NCBI GenBank assembly: GCA_030430205.1
Contig: JAUIGE010000018.1
Span: 1-64,000 of the forward strand
Length of the DNA stretch: 64,000 bases
DNA from: Bacteroidia bacterium
Lineage (GTDB): Bacteria > Bacteroidota > Bacteroidia > J057
Direction: 5' to 3'
Shown: one piece after another, positions 7,537 to 16,961 of the stretch
Layout: each line of letters opens with the position of its first letter
Position numbering within the stretch: the stretch's first letter is position 1
Translations under genes and position numbers: made by a program
The notes under the pieces: model-generated
The model's input: the letters and a program-made list of their open reading frames with translations, nothing else
What the model was told of the DNA's origin: nothing
The model's database searches: none

Positions 7537-9568
7537 CCTTTATCCATCCCAAAAACTGAAAATCTTCCCTGGCGGGAAGCGCTTCGGCAAGCAGGCTTGC
7601 CTGAGGTATAGCCAGCACCAGGGCAAGGCTTTCGCCTTTGCGCTTCAATTCATCGCGTGACTTAAATTTGAGCAGCACACGATCACAAAGGGCAAAATCC
7701 CATGTTGCCGGTGTGCTGAGTGCAACCTCATACCAATCGGACTCTACTGCCAACTCCTCCGGCAGGGAAAGGGAAAGTTGCTTTTCGACTTGTGCACAGA
7801 TATCTGGTGTAAAATAAGCTTTCAGCGAAGGATTGTAGGCATAGGCTGACAAAAGCAAATTGCTGCCAATAATCCGTTTTTGATCTGCGATACGTCGGAT
7901 GCGCCCTTCATCTGTGCGACTATAAATCAGTATGCCCCTCCAGTGAATGCCGCGCCAGGCGCCCTTAACCAATTCAATTCTGCTCAGCCCTACGGCCAAT
8001 ACCAAAATCATAAAACTGCCATTGGCACTGGCATTGAGCAGGGAACGATTGGCAACCAGCGAACCATAGTGCAAGCCTACCGTGAGGTATTCAAATACCA
8101 GCACTGCGGTCAGTGCGATGACAAGGTAGGACATCAGTTTATAAGGGCGAAGGCGGTGTTTGTAATCAAAAAAGGGTGATTGGTTGAGGGAATTGTTGAT
8201 GATATTCGCCCAAAGCAGGATGAGAAGCAAAAAGAAGAGTACAAATGCCGGGTACACTTCTTTGTTGAGCACTTCAACATAAATGCCTTTTCCCAGCAAA
8301 AAATCATACAAGCCATGGGAAAGTGAAGCCAGCAAAAAGGCCAGGATGCCGCCTAGCCAGACAGGGAAATGGCGGTAGCGATACTTGCACAAAATGATGC
8401 CGTAGGCAATGATCGAACTGTGAAACATGTGACCGACCACGGCGGTCATGGCGCGGGCGTGGATGATATTGAGGCGGATGCCGTCATAGTAGAGGCCGTT
8501 TTCGACAAAGGCAAAACCCAGCGCAGAAACGGAGGCATATAGGATAAAATCAAAAGGCTCGTCCAGCCATTTGGTAAAAGCCATCAGGCCCAAAAGCGGT
8601 ATGATTTTCACCAATTCTTCCACGATGCCCACATCCAGCACCCAATAAAAAAAGTTATCGCCATGGGCCACATCACCAAGATTGAGCAAGAGTTGCCGGC
8701 TATCAGCCATGATGAACACGCCAACGCTCATGAGCATTCCCAGGCCTAAAACGACCAGCAATTGCTGTATTTTTTCGGGATTAAAGATGTCGAGTTTCAT
8801 CAGGTAAACCAGCCAGATGAGCATCACCCCCAGTGCTGCGAGAAATCCTGTGACATTGAAATGTAGCCAGAGCATCCGTAGGATGGCTCCGAGATAAATC
8901 CCCATTTTGCCTTTGGCAAAAGCCGCCTTCCGGACATCGTCCGGATGGAGCAGGCTGCGTGTCTCGGGTGCCAGCACCAGGCCCATGCGAGCGGAATCAT
9001 TGTTTGTCAGGGAAAACAACTGAAAAAGCTCGCGTACCGCGCCTTCGTGGAAGCCCTGAGGGAGTTTGCACTCGTGTTCGAGATAAACCCTGGCGCGGCT
9101 GTATTGCCGGAGGGATTTATAGGAAGTCCCCAGGGCATAGTTTAGGTACTTAAGCTCTACCTGAGATACTTTATTGAAATTGAAAATCGCCTGAAAATGG
9201 TCGCCCAAAGCCGCTTCACAAAGGCCTGCGGCCAGATGTGCCACATTGGAAATGCGTTCATTGGGAGCCTGTTTAGCCTGGCGAACAAAGCTGACCGACA
9301 GCCGGTTTAGCTCCACCGCTGATGACTTTGCCTGAGATATGAGGCCAAAATAATGGTCTGGATTTTCGGGCTCTTGCTCGATCAACTGGCTGTAGCCGGT
9401 GGCAGCTAATTTGGGCAAGTTGTATTTTTTTGCAAAAACTACTTTATCTTCCGCTTTTTCGGGATGAGGCTCAGGCAATATAAAATTGACCAGCAAGTAT
9501 GATCCGAAGATCATTGCCACCAAAATCCCAAAGATGTGAATTAGCTTCAAGCTTTGATTATTTTGCAA
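7523..9568 (-). CDS. PrsW-family intramembrane metalloprotease with TPR-like domain
   Basis: Numbered from an upstream ATG at 9610, the protein has a membrane segment (about 24-46), an extracytoplasmic TPR-like helical region (about 60-235), a multi-pass PrsW core and a soluble C-terminal domain of about 170 residues. The PrsW motifs are all present: EELVK (331-335), FAFVEN (366-371), His394 in VVGHMFHS and SHGLYD (431-436). PrsW proteases cleave membrane proteins such as anti-sigma factors. I set the start at TTG 9568 because the ATG at 9610 would overlap the divergent symporter start (9598); an ATG at 9514 would cut into the first membrane helix. Hairpins lie at 7586-7601, 8906-8922 and 8930-8946. 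Confidence 0.82.
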   Translation of the reverse strand: MQNNQSLKLIHIFGILVAMIFGSYLLVNFILPEPHPEKAEDKVVFAKKYNLPKLAATGYSQLIEQEPENPDHYFGLISQAKSSAVELNRLSVSFVRQAKQAPNERISNVAHLAAGLCEAALGDHFQAIFNFNKVSQVELKYLNYALGTSYKSLRQYSRARVYLEHECKLPQGFHEGAVRELFQLFSLTNNDSARMGLVLAPETRSLLHPDDVRKAAFAKGKMGIYLGAILRMLWLHFNVTGFLAALGVMLIWLVYLMKLDIFNPEKIQQLLVVLGLGMLMSVGVFIMADSRQLLLNLGDVAHGDNFFYWVLDVGIVEELVKIIPLLGLMAFTKWLDEPFDFILYASVSALGFAFVENGLYYDGIRLNIIHARAMTAVVGHMFHSSIIAYGIILCKYRYRHFPVWLGGILAFLLASLSHGLYDFLLGKGIYVEVLNKEVYPAFVLFFLLLILLWANIINNSLNQSPFFDYKHRLRPYKLMSYLVIALTAVLVFEYLTVGLHYGSLVANRSLLNASANGSFMILVLAVGLSRIELVKGAWRGIHWRGILIYSRTDEGRIRRIADQKRIIGSNLLLSAYAYNPSLKAYFTPDICAQVEKQLSLSLPEELAVESDWYEVALSTPATWDFALCDRVLLKFKSRDELKRKGESLALVLAIPQASLLAEALPAREDFQFLGWIKVIQP

Positions 9569-9597
9569 ATGAATCCCAAATAAGAAATTTTTTTTAC

Positions 9598-11112
9598 ATG
9601 AGTCCCACATTGATCTTACTCGTCGTTGCTTTATACTTTTTATTGTTATTGGTGATCTCCTGGCGCACTGGACGTACTGCAGACAGCCGCACTTTTTTTA
9701 CGGGCAACCGCAACTCTCCCTGGCCTGTCGTGGCCTTTGGCATGATAGGCGCATCTCTGTCGGGGGTGACCTTCATCTCCGTGCCCGGTGCCGTAGGCGC
9801 AGAGGGAGCAAATGAAAATTTTGCCTATATGCAGGTCGTACTGGGCTACCTCCTGGGATATGTCGTGATTGCTCAAGTTTTACTCCCGGTATATTACAAG
9901 CTCAAACTTACTTCTATTTATTCCTATTTAGAACAACGTTTTGGTATCTCTTCTTATAAAACAGGCGCAGCTTTTTTCCTTTTGTCCCGCATTATCGGTG
10001 CATCTTTCCGCCTTTACCTGGTTTCCATCGTGCTGGATAAGTTTGTGCTGGGCCCTTTGGGCGTGCCTTTTGCCTTCACCGTGGCAGCCACGATTTTGCT
10101 GATTTGGGTGTATACCCTGCGTGGTGGTATCAAAACGGTCGTGTGGACCGATACATTTCAGACAGCAAGTATGCTGATCGCAGTTATTTTGACATTTATT
10201 TTTATCGGAAGGGAGATGGACATGGGGCTGGGAGGCCTGGTAGGGGAAATATCTCAAAGCGATTTTACAAAGATGTTTTACTTTGAAAATGGCTGGAGCG
10301 ATCCCAACAATTTCTTCAAACAGTTCTTCTCAGGCATGTTCCTTACCATTGTGATGACGGGCCTGGATCAGGATATGATGCAAAAAAACCTCACTTGCCG
10401 CAACCTGGGTGAAGCCCGCAAAAATATGTACTGGTTTAGCGGAACGCTCTTTTTTGTCAACCTGCTTTTTCTCGCATTAGGCGCTTCCCTATACCTATAT
10501 GCAGGGCATATAGACCTCCAAATACCTGCTCGTGCCGACCAGCTTTTTCCCACCATCGCTCTGGAGCACCTCTCCCCAGCCATCGGGCTGGTATTTGTCA
10601 TCGGCCTCATAGCCGCTGCCTACTCCAGCGCCGACTCAGCTCTTACGTCGCTGACGACTTCTTTCTGCATAGACTTTCTCAATTTTGAGAAAAAAGAAGC
10701 GTCATCCCGCCAAAACAGCACCCGTATCGGGGTTCACTTTGGCTTTTCGCTGGTTCTGTTTATTGTGATTTTGGTCTTTTGGCAGCTCAATGACGAGAGC
10801 GTCATCAATTCACTCTTCCGCGTAGCGGGCTATACCTATGGCCCTTTGCTGGGGCTGTTCGCCTTTGGGCTGTTTACAAACAGGAAGGTTATCGACGCAG
10901 CCGCGCCCTGGATATGTATTGTTTCCCCCATTTTGACCTATATCCTCAATGCCTATTCCGAGACTCTGCTTTGGGGCTATAAATTCGGTTTCGAATTGCT
11001 GATCGTTAATGGAGCCATTACTTTCCTGGGCTTGTTGTTGATTCGGAGACCGGGGAGGCATGTGTCTGTAGACCCGGATACTGAAGGCATGATTGGAGAA
11101 ATTGGGAAATAG
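9598..11112 (+). CDS. Sodium:solute symporter (SSS family)
   Basis: This is an integral membrane protein of 504 residues with about 13 hydrophobic helices. The N-terminal SSS signature is recognisable (SRTFFTGNRNSPWPVVAFGM, then GASLSGVTFISVPG), as is the helix-8 sodium-site region AAAYSSADSALTSLTTS. It should take up a small organic solute with sodium; the substrate cannot be told (sugars, sialic acid-like and amino-acid-like substrates all occur in the family). The ATG at 9598 was preferred over an upstream frame extension because the first helix begins directly there. It is divergent from the PrsW-type gene. Confidence 0.88.
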   Translation: MSPTLILLVVALYFLLLLVISWRTGRTADSRTFFTGNRNSPWPVVAFGMIGASLSGVTFISVPGAVGAEGANENFAYMQVVLGYLLGYVVIAQVLLPVYYKLKLTSIYSYLEQRFGISSYKTGAAFFLLSRIIGASFRLYLVSIVLDKFVLGPLGVPFAFTVAATILLIWVYTLRGGIKTVVWTDTFQTASMLIAVILTFIFIGREMDMGLGGLVGEISQSDFTKMFYFENGWSDPNNFFKQFFSGMFLTIVMTGLDQDMMQKNLTCRNLGEARKNMYWFSGTLFFVNLLFLALGASLYLYAGHIDLQIPARADQLFPTIALEHLSPAIGLVFVIGLIAAAYSSADSALTSLTTSFCIDFLNFEKKEASSRQNSTRIGVHFGFSLVLFIVILVFWQLNDESVINSLFRVAGYTYGPLLGLFAFGLFTNRKVIDAAAPWICIVSPILTYILNAYSETLLWGYKFGFELLIVNGAITFLGLLLIRRPGRHVSVDPDTEGMIGEIGK

Positions 11113-11162
11113 GAATAGATATTTTTCATACTACCAGACAAAATTGTCATACCTCCGTTTTT

Positions 11163-11242
11163 GACAGGATTGTAGGATTTTCAGGCTTAACAGGATGCCA
11201 TTTGTTTTTCTTGTAAATCCTGAAAACCATGTTTATCCTGTC
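11163..11242. repeat. Imperfect intergenic inverted repeat (ACAGGAT type)
   Basis: GACAGGAT at 11163-11170 pairs with ATCCTGTC at 11235-11242. Inside lie further ACAGGAT and AAATCCTG copies, so the segment folds into a long imperfect stem. It sits between the symporter stop and the convergent AsmA-like gene. A smaller stem, GCCTGG-CTAA-CCAGGC (11258-11273), follows and could help terminate transcription. Confidence 0.6.
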
Positions 11243-11323
11243 TAAATCTTCTCTTCAGCCTGGCTAACCAGGCAAAATGTCTAGTAGGATGATTTGAGCT
11301 TTTCTAAAGTTAAATCCAAAAGC

Positions 11324-14300
11324 CTAATCCACCTCAAAATTTTTCAGGAAATCTTTGATGCGATCTCTTTCCCCTTTGATGCTGATGCTGGAGCTGATAC
11401 CCGACCGCATGCTGCGGTACCAATAATTGAAGATCGAACGATTGGGATCGTTTTCGGCGGCGATGCGCCCGGCGCGCAGAAAGCTTTTATTGAGGGGAGG
11501 GTTATTGTCGCGGACAAGAAAGGAGTTGGCGAAGAAGGACTGTACGTTCTTGAGGTTGCCGCTTTTGCGGTTGAGGACAGAGATACGCAAGTCGGTGTAA
11601 TAACAGCGCATGCGGCCTTTTGCCTCATTTTTATCTGCTGTCATGTTGAAAGTCACTTTTTGGACCTGTCCGCTTTTGATGGACAGGAAAGCCGCCGGCT
11701 CTGTGATGACATTCAGCTCTTTGAGGTCCCAGGCTCCCAGCACCCCGGCAAGTGAAAACTTGTCCAATGTATCTGCCAGCGGCACGCGAAAGTTCGCTTT
11801 GAGGTGGCCGCTTTTCATCAGCGTAGCCTGTGAGATCAGCTCTGAGACAATATTTTGGGCCAATAAAACCGAGTCATTGGTGATCGGAAAAATTTTGGAA
11901 CGAATGTTTTGCACATGAAAAAAGCCTGCCTTATCCGCCCCCTCTATATGCTCTCCGTAGGTGACATCCCCATTTTCGACCAGGGCTGTATCTATCCTGA
12001 TGTAAGCCGGAAACTTCCGCAGCCATGCCTGCGGCATTATTTTTTTGACGATCACCGTATCGGGATAGCGCCTGTCCCGAAATACATCACAGCTAATGCC
12101 TTTCACGCTGAGTTGCTGCGCCTCTATCCTTTGATCCACCAGCAAGTGCCAGAGGTCCATACCTTTAAATACAATTTTTGCCATGGACAAATCTACCCTG
12201 TCAGTCGAATAGCCCAGCTTTTCGCCATATTCATACATCCCATAGCGGGGAATCAATTTCAGTGAATCGATCGACAGGCTGTCATAGCAGCTTGAAATAT
12301 TGAACTTCCTGACACGGAAATCATACATATCATTGATCTGGTGCCGGAAATTATTGAGCTGAAGGCTGATATCCTTGGCAAATAAATAGCGCCACAGTCG
12401 CTGGTGGGACCATTCATCCAGCAGGAAATCTTCCAAATGAAGGTTGATATCAGGAAGGGTAAAGCTTTTGCCGGAGTGCAAACGGCAGCCCGCCCAGCCG
12501 TTGTAAATTTCGACTGAAGCGATGTTGACAAAAGACAGATAAGGTTTGAAATGGGCGAAAATATCAGGGTTAAGGAAGTTAACCATTCGCTGGCCCTTTT
12601 TGATATGATGAAACTCAGGCAGCCGTTCGCGCAGGCTCATCTGAGGCCGCAGCATGCGCAAGGCCGCCAACTCTACCTGGCGGTGCAGGTACAATTGCCG
12701 CAGATTGATCCCTTCCAATTGCAATTGGGGGATAAAAATCCGGGCAGCCTGCCCTTGAACCTTTTCCGGAATCAGGCTCAAACTGTCAATGAATATGGTG
12801 GAGCCACCTGACGAAAAGCCGATTTTTCCGGCCTGAAGCTGGTAGCTGCTATCCGGCAACATCAGTTTGTACTGATCTATGTTGAGGTTGATGGCGATGT
12901 CTTCGGCATAAAAAGGGTTGTTGTCCTGCTTTCGCGCCAGCGAATCCAGTCGAAATTTTTTAATCTGAATGGCTACCTCTTTCGCCACAAAATCGTCGCC
13001 CGAAGTGATACGCTCATCCTTCACACGCAAGCTGCCTTTTTCCACCCGCAAATTACCGACCTCCAACGAACGCAGATAGCCAGAGATCAGGCCATACAAA
13101 TCCGATTGGGCCAGAGAATCCAGTTTTTCCTTGTTAACAACAGGATAATTGACCAGCTCCAGACTTGGTGTATTCAGCATGATGCTGTCCACATGCAAAT
13201 CCCGATCAATGTACAATTGATAGGGGTCCAGGCCCTGCACCCTGATATGGGGTACAAATGCCTGAAAAAGGCTGGGTACTTTCTGCCACAGGCTGCTGTC
13301 TTCTGTCGGCAGCAATTGAATGCCATCCAGGTATACTTCCTTACTTGCTGACGAAAGCCCCAACTCCCTCACACTCAGGCTGTGCACGCTGTCACCGAGC
13401 AGTTTGTGAAAGCCGCGTATGCGTGCCTCTATGGCTTTTGCAAAAAGGAAATTATCGCTTCCCATGCGGCTCGTAGAGTCCAGCGAAAAGGACTCCAGCA
13501 TCATCCAGACATCTGGAATGGAAAAGTCAGATAGCTGCTTACCCTTATGGCGGGTATGGTGAAAAGTACCGCCTTCAATGGTCAGCCTGCCCACACTCAG
13601 CGCATTCAGGCTTGGCGCTATCAGCTCATACGCATGTTGTATATCAAAATCGGCAGCCTCTTTATTTCCTGCATAAGAATGCATCCGCAAGAGCGGCTCC
13701 TGCAATTGCACCCCATCGACATGCAGGGCCTTGTCGAGATACAGTTCCAATACATTCAGCCCCTGTAGCTCAAAGCGGGGGATAAAAAGATCATAGAGGT
13801 TTCTCCTGACAGAATCGGGCTTCAAATAGGCTTTGGTCGTTGGGCTAAAGCGAATGGAAGAAGCAAAAATGATGGAGTCTTTCGTAGAAACGCCTATATC
13901 TCCGATGGTCACCTGGTGAATGCTGTCAGGCAGGGTAAAAGAATAGCCTTCCACATTGATATTGACGTTGATGTCATCGGCATAAAAAGGCAGATTGGCC
14001 TTTTGGCGGGTGGTGGAGTCGAGGCGAAAATTGCTTACCTGAACGGAAATATCTTTTACAGAAAAGGCATGCTGGTTGGCGTCATTGTCAGTATTGAATA
14101 AAAAGCGGCCTTCATCTACTTCGAGATCGTTGATGACGAGCGATTTCAGTTGGGCTGAGATCAGGTCATAGAAGTCGGACTTGGCAAGGGCGCTTACCTG
14201 CTCCCTTTCTACCTGTGGGTAGTTGGTCAGCCGCAGTTGGGGCCCTCCCAGGTAAATTTTATTTACATCCAGTCTTCGCTCAAAATAGGCCTGGTTGGCG

Positions 14301-15718
14301 TCTACGCCTTCGATAGCCAGCGAAGGGAGCGACAGCTCAAAGACATCCGGCGGCGGGCCGCCGGCTTTCCCTCTGCGCGCCGCCTCATAGGCGCGCGGAC
14401 CCGGTATCAGCCGCAGGCTGTCGGTCAGCAAAAAACGGCTCTGTGTAGAGAGCCAGAGGTTGCGACCGCTGATGCGGTAGGTCTCCTGGATAAGCTCGAG
14501 ATCGTACTTCTCGATCTCCAGGATGATGTCATCTGCCCGCAACAGTTTGTTGCGGCTCAGGGAGTCCAGCCTGAAGTTTCGCAGGCTCACACTCATGCCT
14601 TTGATAGAGGCAAAGGAGGCTGTGTCTTCCCATTTTTCTTTTTGATTGACCCTGGCATGGGTGATTTCGATTTCTGCTATCTGAAAGTCCTGAAACCAGG
14701 GTTTTATCTGTCGCTCCAACACATCCAAACCCAATGGGTTTCTGCTTTCGAAGAGATCCTGCGGATTCTCAGACCGGACCAGTGTCAACTCGGGATTGAA
14801 GAGGCGTAGGGCGTCCAGTTTCACTTTTCTGCCGAAGTAAAGATCGTGCAGGTTGATGCCTTCGAGCCGCAGGCGCGGCAGGGTGATGGCCGCCATGGCG
14901 TGCGCCAGGGTATCGCCGGGTCGGGCTACTTTTTGCAAAAGCGGCTGTATGCTGATGGCCCCCGCCATCAGCTCGGAGCGATGCGTAGCCACGCCTATTT
15001 TTCCTATTTTTATTTTGTACAGACTATCTGCCGATATCAGGCTATAATCCCGCACATCTGCCCCCAATTCAATTTCTTCTGCGAAAAAAGACCTGTCGGA
15101 GAATATGCGGGAGGCAGAATCCAGCCGAAAATTCCTGATAAGCAGGAAAATGTCTTTTGCCTCAAAAACGTCCTGCCCCTTGCCCGGCATGGGCAGATAG
15201 GTAAAGGAACCTTCCTTTATCTGCAACTTTCCGATGTTCAATTGGGTGAGATTGCCCTTGGTGAGATCGTACAGGGTGCTTGGATTCAGGCTATCGATAG
15301 CCTTGCTGGGGTCTGGTTTTCCTGCGGTAAATTCTACTTCGGGCTGATCTATTTCGATGGTACTGATATCGAGTTTTTTGCTGCGAAAGGCGGAGTAGAC
15401 TTCCATGCCTTTCATGCGGATCCGAGGTGCTTTCAGCTGGTAGCTGGCTGTGTTTTTGCTGCCGATGGCAGCCTGGCGGGCTGTATCTACTTTTATTTCG
15501 AAGTCCTTGATCGTCAGCGAGCCATTCATCAGGTTGAGGTTGGCGCTGCGGTTGCTGATTTTGTAGACGCCATAGCTGGCTTCTTCTATCCGCTCACTCA
15601 AGCGGCTGGCCAGGACAGGCCCTAAAAAGAAAGTCGCTATCAGTTGCAATATGAGTAGCACCCCCAGGACAATTCCTGTCACCTTCCATACCTTCTTCCA
15701 GGGTTTACTGATGCGCAT
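11324..15718 (-). CDS. Giant AsmA-like protein with seven internal repeats
   Basis: The 1464-residue product has one N-terminal membrane helix (about 12-35) and a very long periplasmic part of beta-rich repeats. Three motif types recur in order about every 190 residues: a 'lxGxxLxxLYxxRxlxvxxlxLxxP' block (seven times), a 'LxxLxIgxLxIxxGxF' block (seven times) and an 'FRLDSxSR...F.A.DI' block (six times). This is the build of AsmA/TamB/YhdP-type repeating beta-groove proteins that carry lipids between the inner and outer membranes; the assignment is by architecture, not by a recognised motif. The ATG at 15718 was chosen over a TTG at 15724. The DNA has several hairpins, for example at 14347-14364. 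Confidence 0.75.
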   Translation of the reverse strand: MRISKPWKKVWKVTGIVLGVLLILQLIATFFLGPVLASRLSERIEEASYGVYKISNRSANLNLMNGSLTIKDFEIKVDTARQAAIGSKNTASYQLKAPRIRMKGMEVYSAFRSKKLDISTIEIDQPEVEFTAGKPDPSKAIDSLNPSTLYDLTKGNLTQLNIGKLQIKEGSFTYLPMPGKGQDVFEAKDIFLLIRNFRLDSASRIFSDRSFFAEEIELGADVRDYSLISADSLYKIKIGKIGVATHRSELMAGAISIQPLLQKVARPGDTLAHAMAAITLPRLRLEGINLHDLYFGRKVKLDALRLFNPELTLVRSENPQDLFESRNPLGLDVLERQIKPWFQDFQIAEIEITHARVNQKEKWEDTASFASIKGMSVSLRNFRLDSLSRNKLLRADDIILEIEKYDLELIQETYRISGRNLWLSTQSRFLLTDSLRLIPGPRAYEAARRGKAGGPPPDVFELSLPSLAIEGVDANQAYFERRLDVNKIYLGGPQLRLTNYPQVEREQVSALAKSDFYDLISAQLKSLVINDLEVDEGRFLFNTDNDANQHAFSVKDISVQVSNFRLDSTTRQKANLPFYADDINVNINVEGYSFTLPDSIHQVTIGDIGVSTKDSIIFASSIRFSPTTKAYLKPDSVRRNLYDLFIPRFELQGLNVLELYLDKALHVDGVQLQEPLLRMHSYAGNKEAADFDIQHAYELIAPSLNALSVGRLTIEGGTFHHTRHKGKQLSDFSIPDVWMMLESFSLDSTSRMGSDNFLFAKAIEARIRGFHKLLGDSVHSLSVRELGLSSASKEVYLDGIQLLPTEDSSLWQKVPSLFQAFVPHIRVQGLDPYQLYIDRDLHVDSIMLNTPSLELVNYPVVNKEKLDSLAQSDLYGLISGYLRSLEVGNLRVEKGSLRVKDERITSGDDFVAKEVAIQIKKFRLDSLARKQDNNPFYAEDIAINLNIDQYKLMLPDSSYQLQAGKIGFSSGGSTIFIDSLSLIPEKVQGQAARIFIPQLQLEGINLRQLYLHRQVELAALRMLRPQMSLRERLPEFHHIKKGQRMVNFLNPDIFAHFKPYLSFVNIASVEIYNGWAGCRLHSGKSFTLPDINLHLEDFLLDEWSHQRLWRYLFAKDISLQLNNFRHQINDMYDFRVRKFNISSCYDSLSIDSLKLIPRYGMYEYGEKLGYSTDRVDLSMAKIVFKGMDLWHLLVDQRIEAQQLSVKGISCDVFRDRRYPDTVIVKKIMPQAWLRKFPAYIRIDTALVENGDVTYGEHIEGADKAGFFHVQNIRSKIFPITNDSVLLAQNIVSELISQATLMKSGHLKANFRVPLADTLDKFSLAGVLGAWDLKELNVITEPAAFLSIKSGQVQKVTFNMTADKNEAKGRMRCYYTDLRISVLNRKSGNLKNVQSFFANSFLVRDNNPPLNKSFLRAGRIAAENDPNRSIFNYWYRSMRSGISSSISIKGERDRIKDFLKNFEVD

Positions 15719-15757
15719 GAACAATTATTAAGCTGTAAAAATAGCTTTTTGCCAATC

Positions 15758-16903
15758 CTACATTCCTGCTTCTGGCAAGCCTGCCATTATACGGTTTTCC
15801 ACAGGCTTAGCATATATATTTAATAAAAACGGTAAAAGCGCTGTTTTATCATTTTTGACTTTCCGGCACATTTCGTCTATATGATTTTCGAAGGCTTGTT
15901 GCTCCAAATCTGTATAATGCTGCCGAAATCGCTGGTCGCCATGTAGCATATCGGCCGCTATATAATTATTGGGGAAAAGACGAAACAATCCCTGGATTTT
16001 GGAATCCAGCAGATCCGTGAATGCCCTAAAGCGGTCATTTTTATTGACCATCTCCGCCAGGCTTTCCAACTCCTGGTCCAATACCTCTCCCAGGGCGATA
16101 TGTACCCTGCCTTTGGGGTCAAATATGCCTGCCTGCATATTCAGAAAATCCTCTGCTTCGGATTTCTGAAAGGGCATCCCTGTATGACGATGATAGAGTT
16201 CCCGGGCTTTGAAGCGATCACAGGGGTCCAGCTCATAGGAAATCGCCATGGGGACGATATTCAATTCCCGAAAACCTGTCAGGAAATCTTCGCCTGAAAG
16301 GCCCAGCATTTTTAGCAAACCCGTTTCTGTCTGGTCATCGCCATCTTTGGTGCGGCCATTGCGCTGGGCGATCCATACGGAGGCATGGTCCTGAGATACG
16401 CGTTGGCGGATGTACTCTGAAAGGCGAACAGAATAGCTGTGAAGCTCGCGTGGCGTCAGGTTGCGGTGAATCTTGAAGCTCCTGTTGAGGCGCATCATAT
16501 CCGCCACGATGGGCGAAAAGAAGAGGTTGTCACCCGTTCCGATCTCCACGGTCTCCCGTCCGGCTTCTACCAATTTGTAGCTCAAAAAGGCCGAATCCAG
16601 AATGATGTCACGGTGGTTGGAGATAAAAAGATAGGCCTCGTTGGCAGGCAATTCGTCCAGGCCTGAGAGGCTCAGGCCATCGGTGCTATCGTGTATCATG
16701 CGGGCTACCGCATTGAAAGAAAACAGCACCTGAAGCTCATGTATGGACTTGAGCGCTCTGGCGCGAGCCTTGATATCCTCCGGATTTTCATTCGGAAAAA
16801 TAAATGCGATAATCGCTTCGAATTGGGGCGTATTCAGGATTCTGTTCAGAACTTCCCCTATTTCATTATCTCTGTAGGGACGTATTTCGTCAAAGTTTGT
16901 CAT
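15758..16903 (-). CDS. Glycerophospholipid acyltransferase-like protein
   Basis: This 381-residue protein has a PlsB/PlsC-type acyltransferase block YLFISNHRDIILDSAF (91-106) and later conserved segments around VWIAQRNGRTKDGDDQTETG, compatible with a lysophosphatidate or glycerol-phosphate acyltransferase. The usual motif is H-x4-D; here His97 and Asp103 are separated by five residues, or Asp99 is used. No clear membrane span is present, so it may be peripheral. It lies between the AsmA-like gene and the ABC ATPase gene on the same strand, which suits a role in envelope lipid supply. Confidence 0.72.
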   Translation of the reverse strand: MTNFDEIRPYRDNEIGEVLNRILNTPQFEAIIAFIFPNENPEDIKARARALKSIHELQVLFSFNAVARMIHDSTDGLSLSGLDELPANEAYLFISNHRDIILDSAFLSYKLVEAGRETVEIGTGDNLFFSPIVADMMRLNRSFKIHRNLTPRELHSYSVRLSEYIRQRVSQDHASVWIAQRNGRTKDGDDQTETGLLKMLGLSGEDFLTGFRELNIVPMAISYELDPCDRFKARELYHRHTGMPFQKSEAEDFLNMQAGIFDPKGRVHIALGEVLDQELESLAEMVNKNDRFRAFTDLLDSKIQGLFRLFPNNYIAADMLHGDQRFRQHYTDLEQQAFENHIDEMCRKVKNDKTALLPFLLNIYAKPVENRIMAGLPEAGM

Positions 16904-16961
16904 GCAAAAGCTGTATCATAAATGAATGATACGGCCCAATATACAAATCTGTCCATCAACC

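Noticed and set aside
9598-9610. Overlapping divergent starts of the PrsW-type and symporter genes
   Set aside because: The overlap arises only if the longest PrsW frame is used; a start at 9568 still includes the first membrane helix and removes the overlap.
14408-14423. A 16-base sequence (CAGCCGCAGGCTGTCG) identical at 61098-61113
   Set aside because: Both copies encode the common peptide DSLRL in leftward genes with the same favoured codons, so coincidence is enough.
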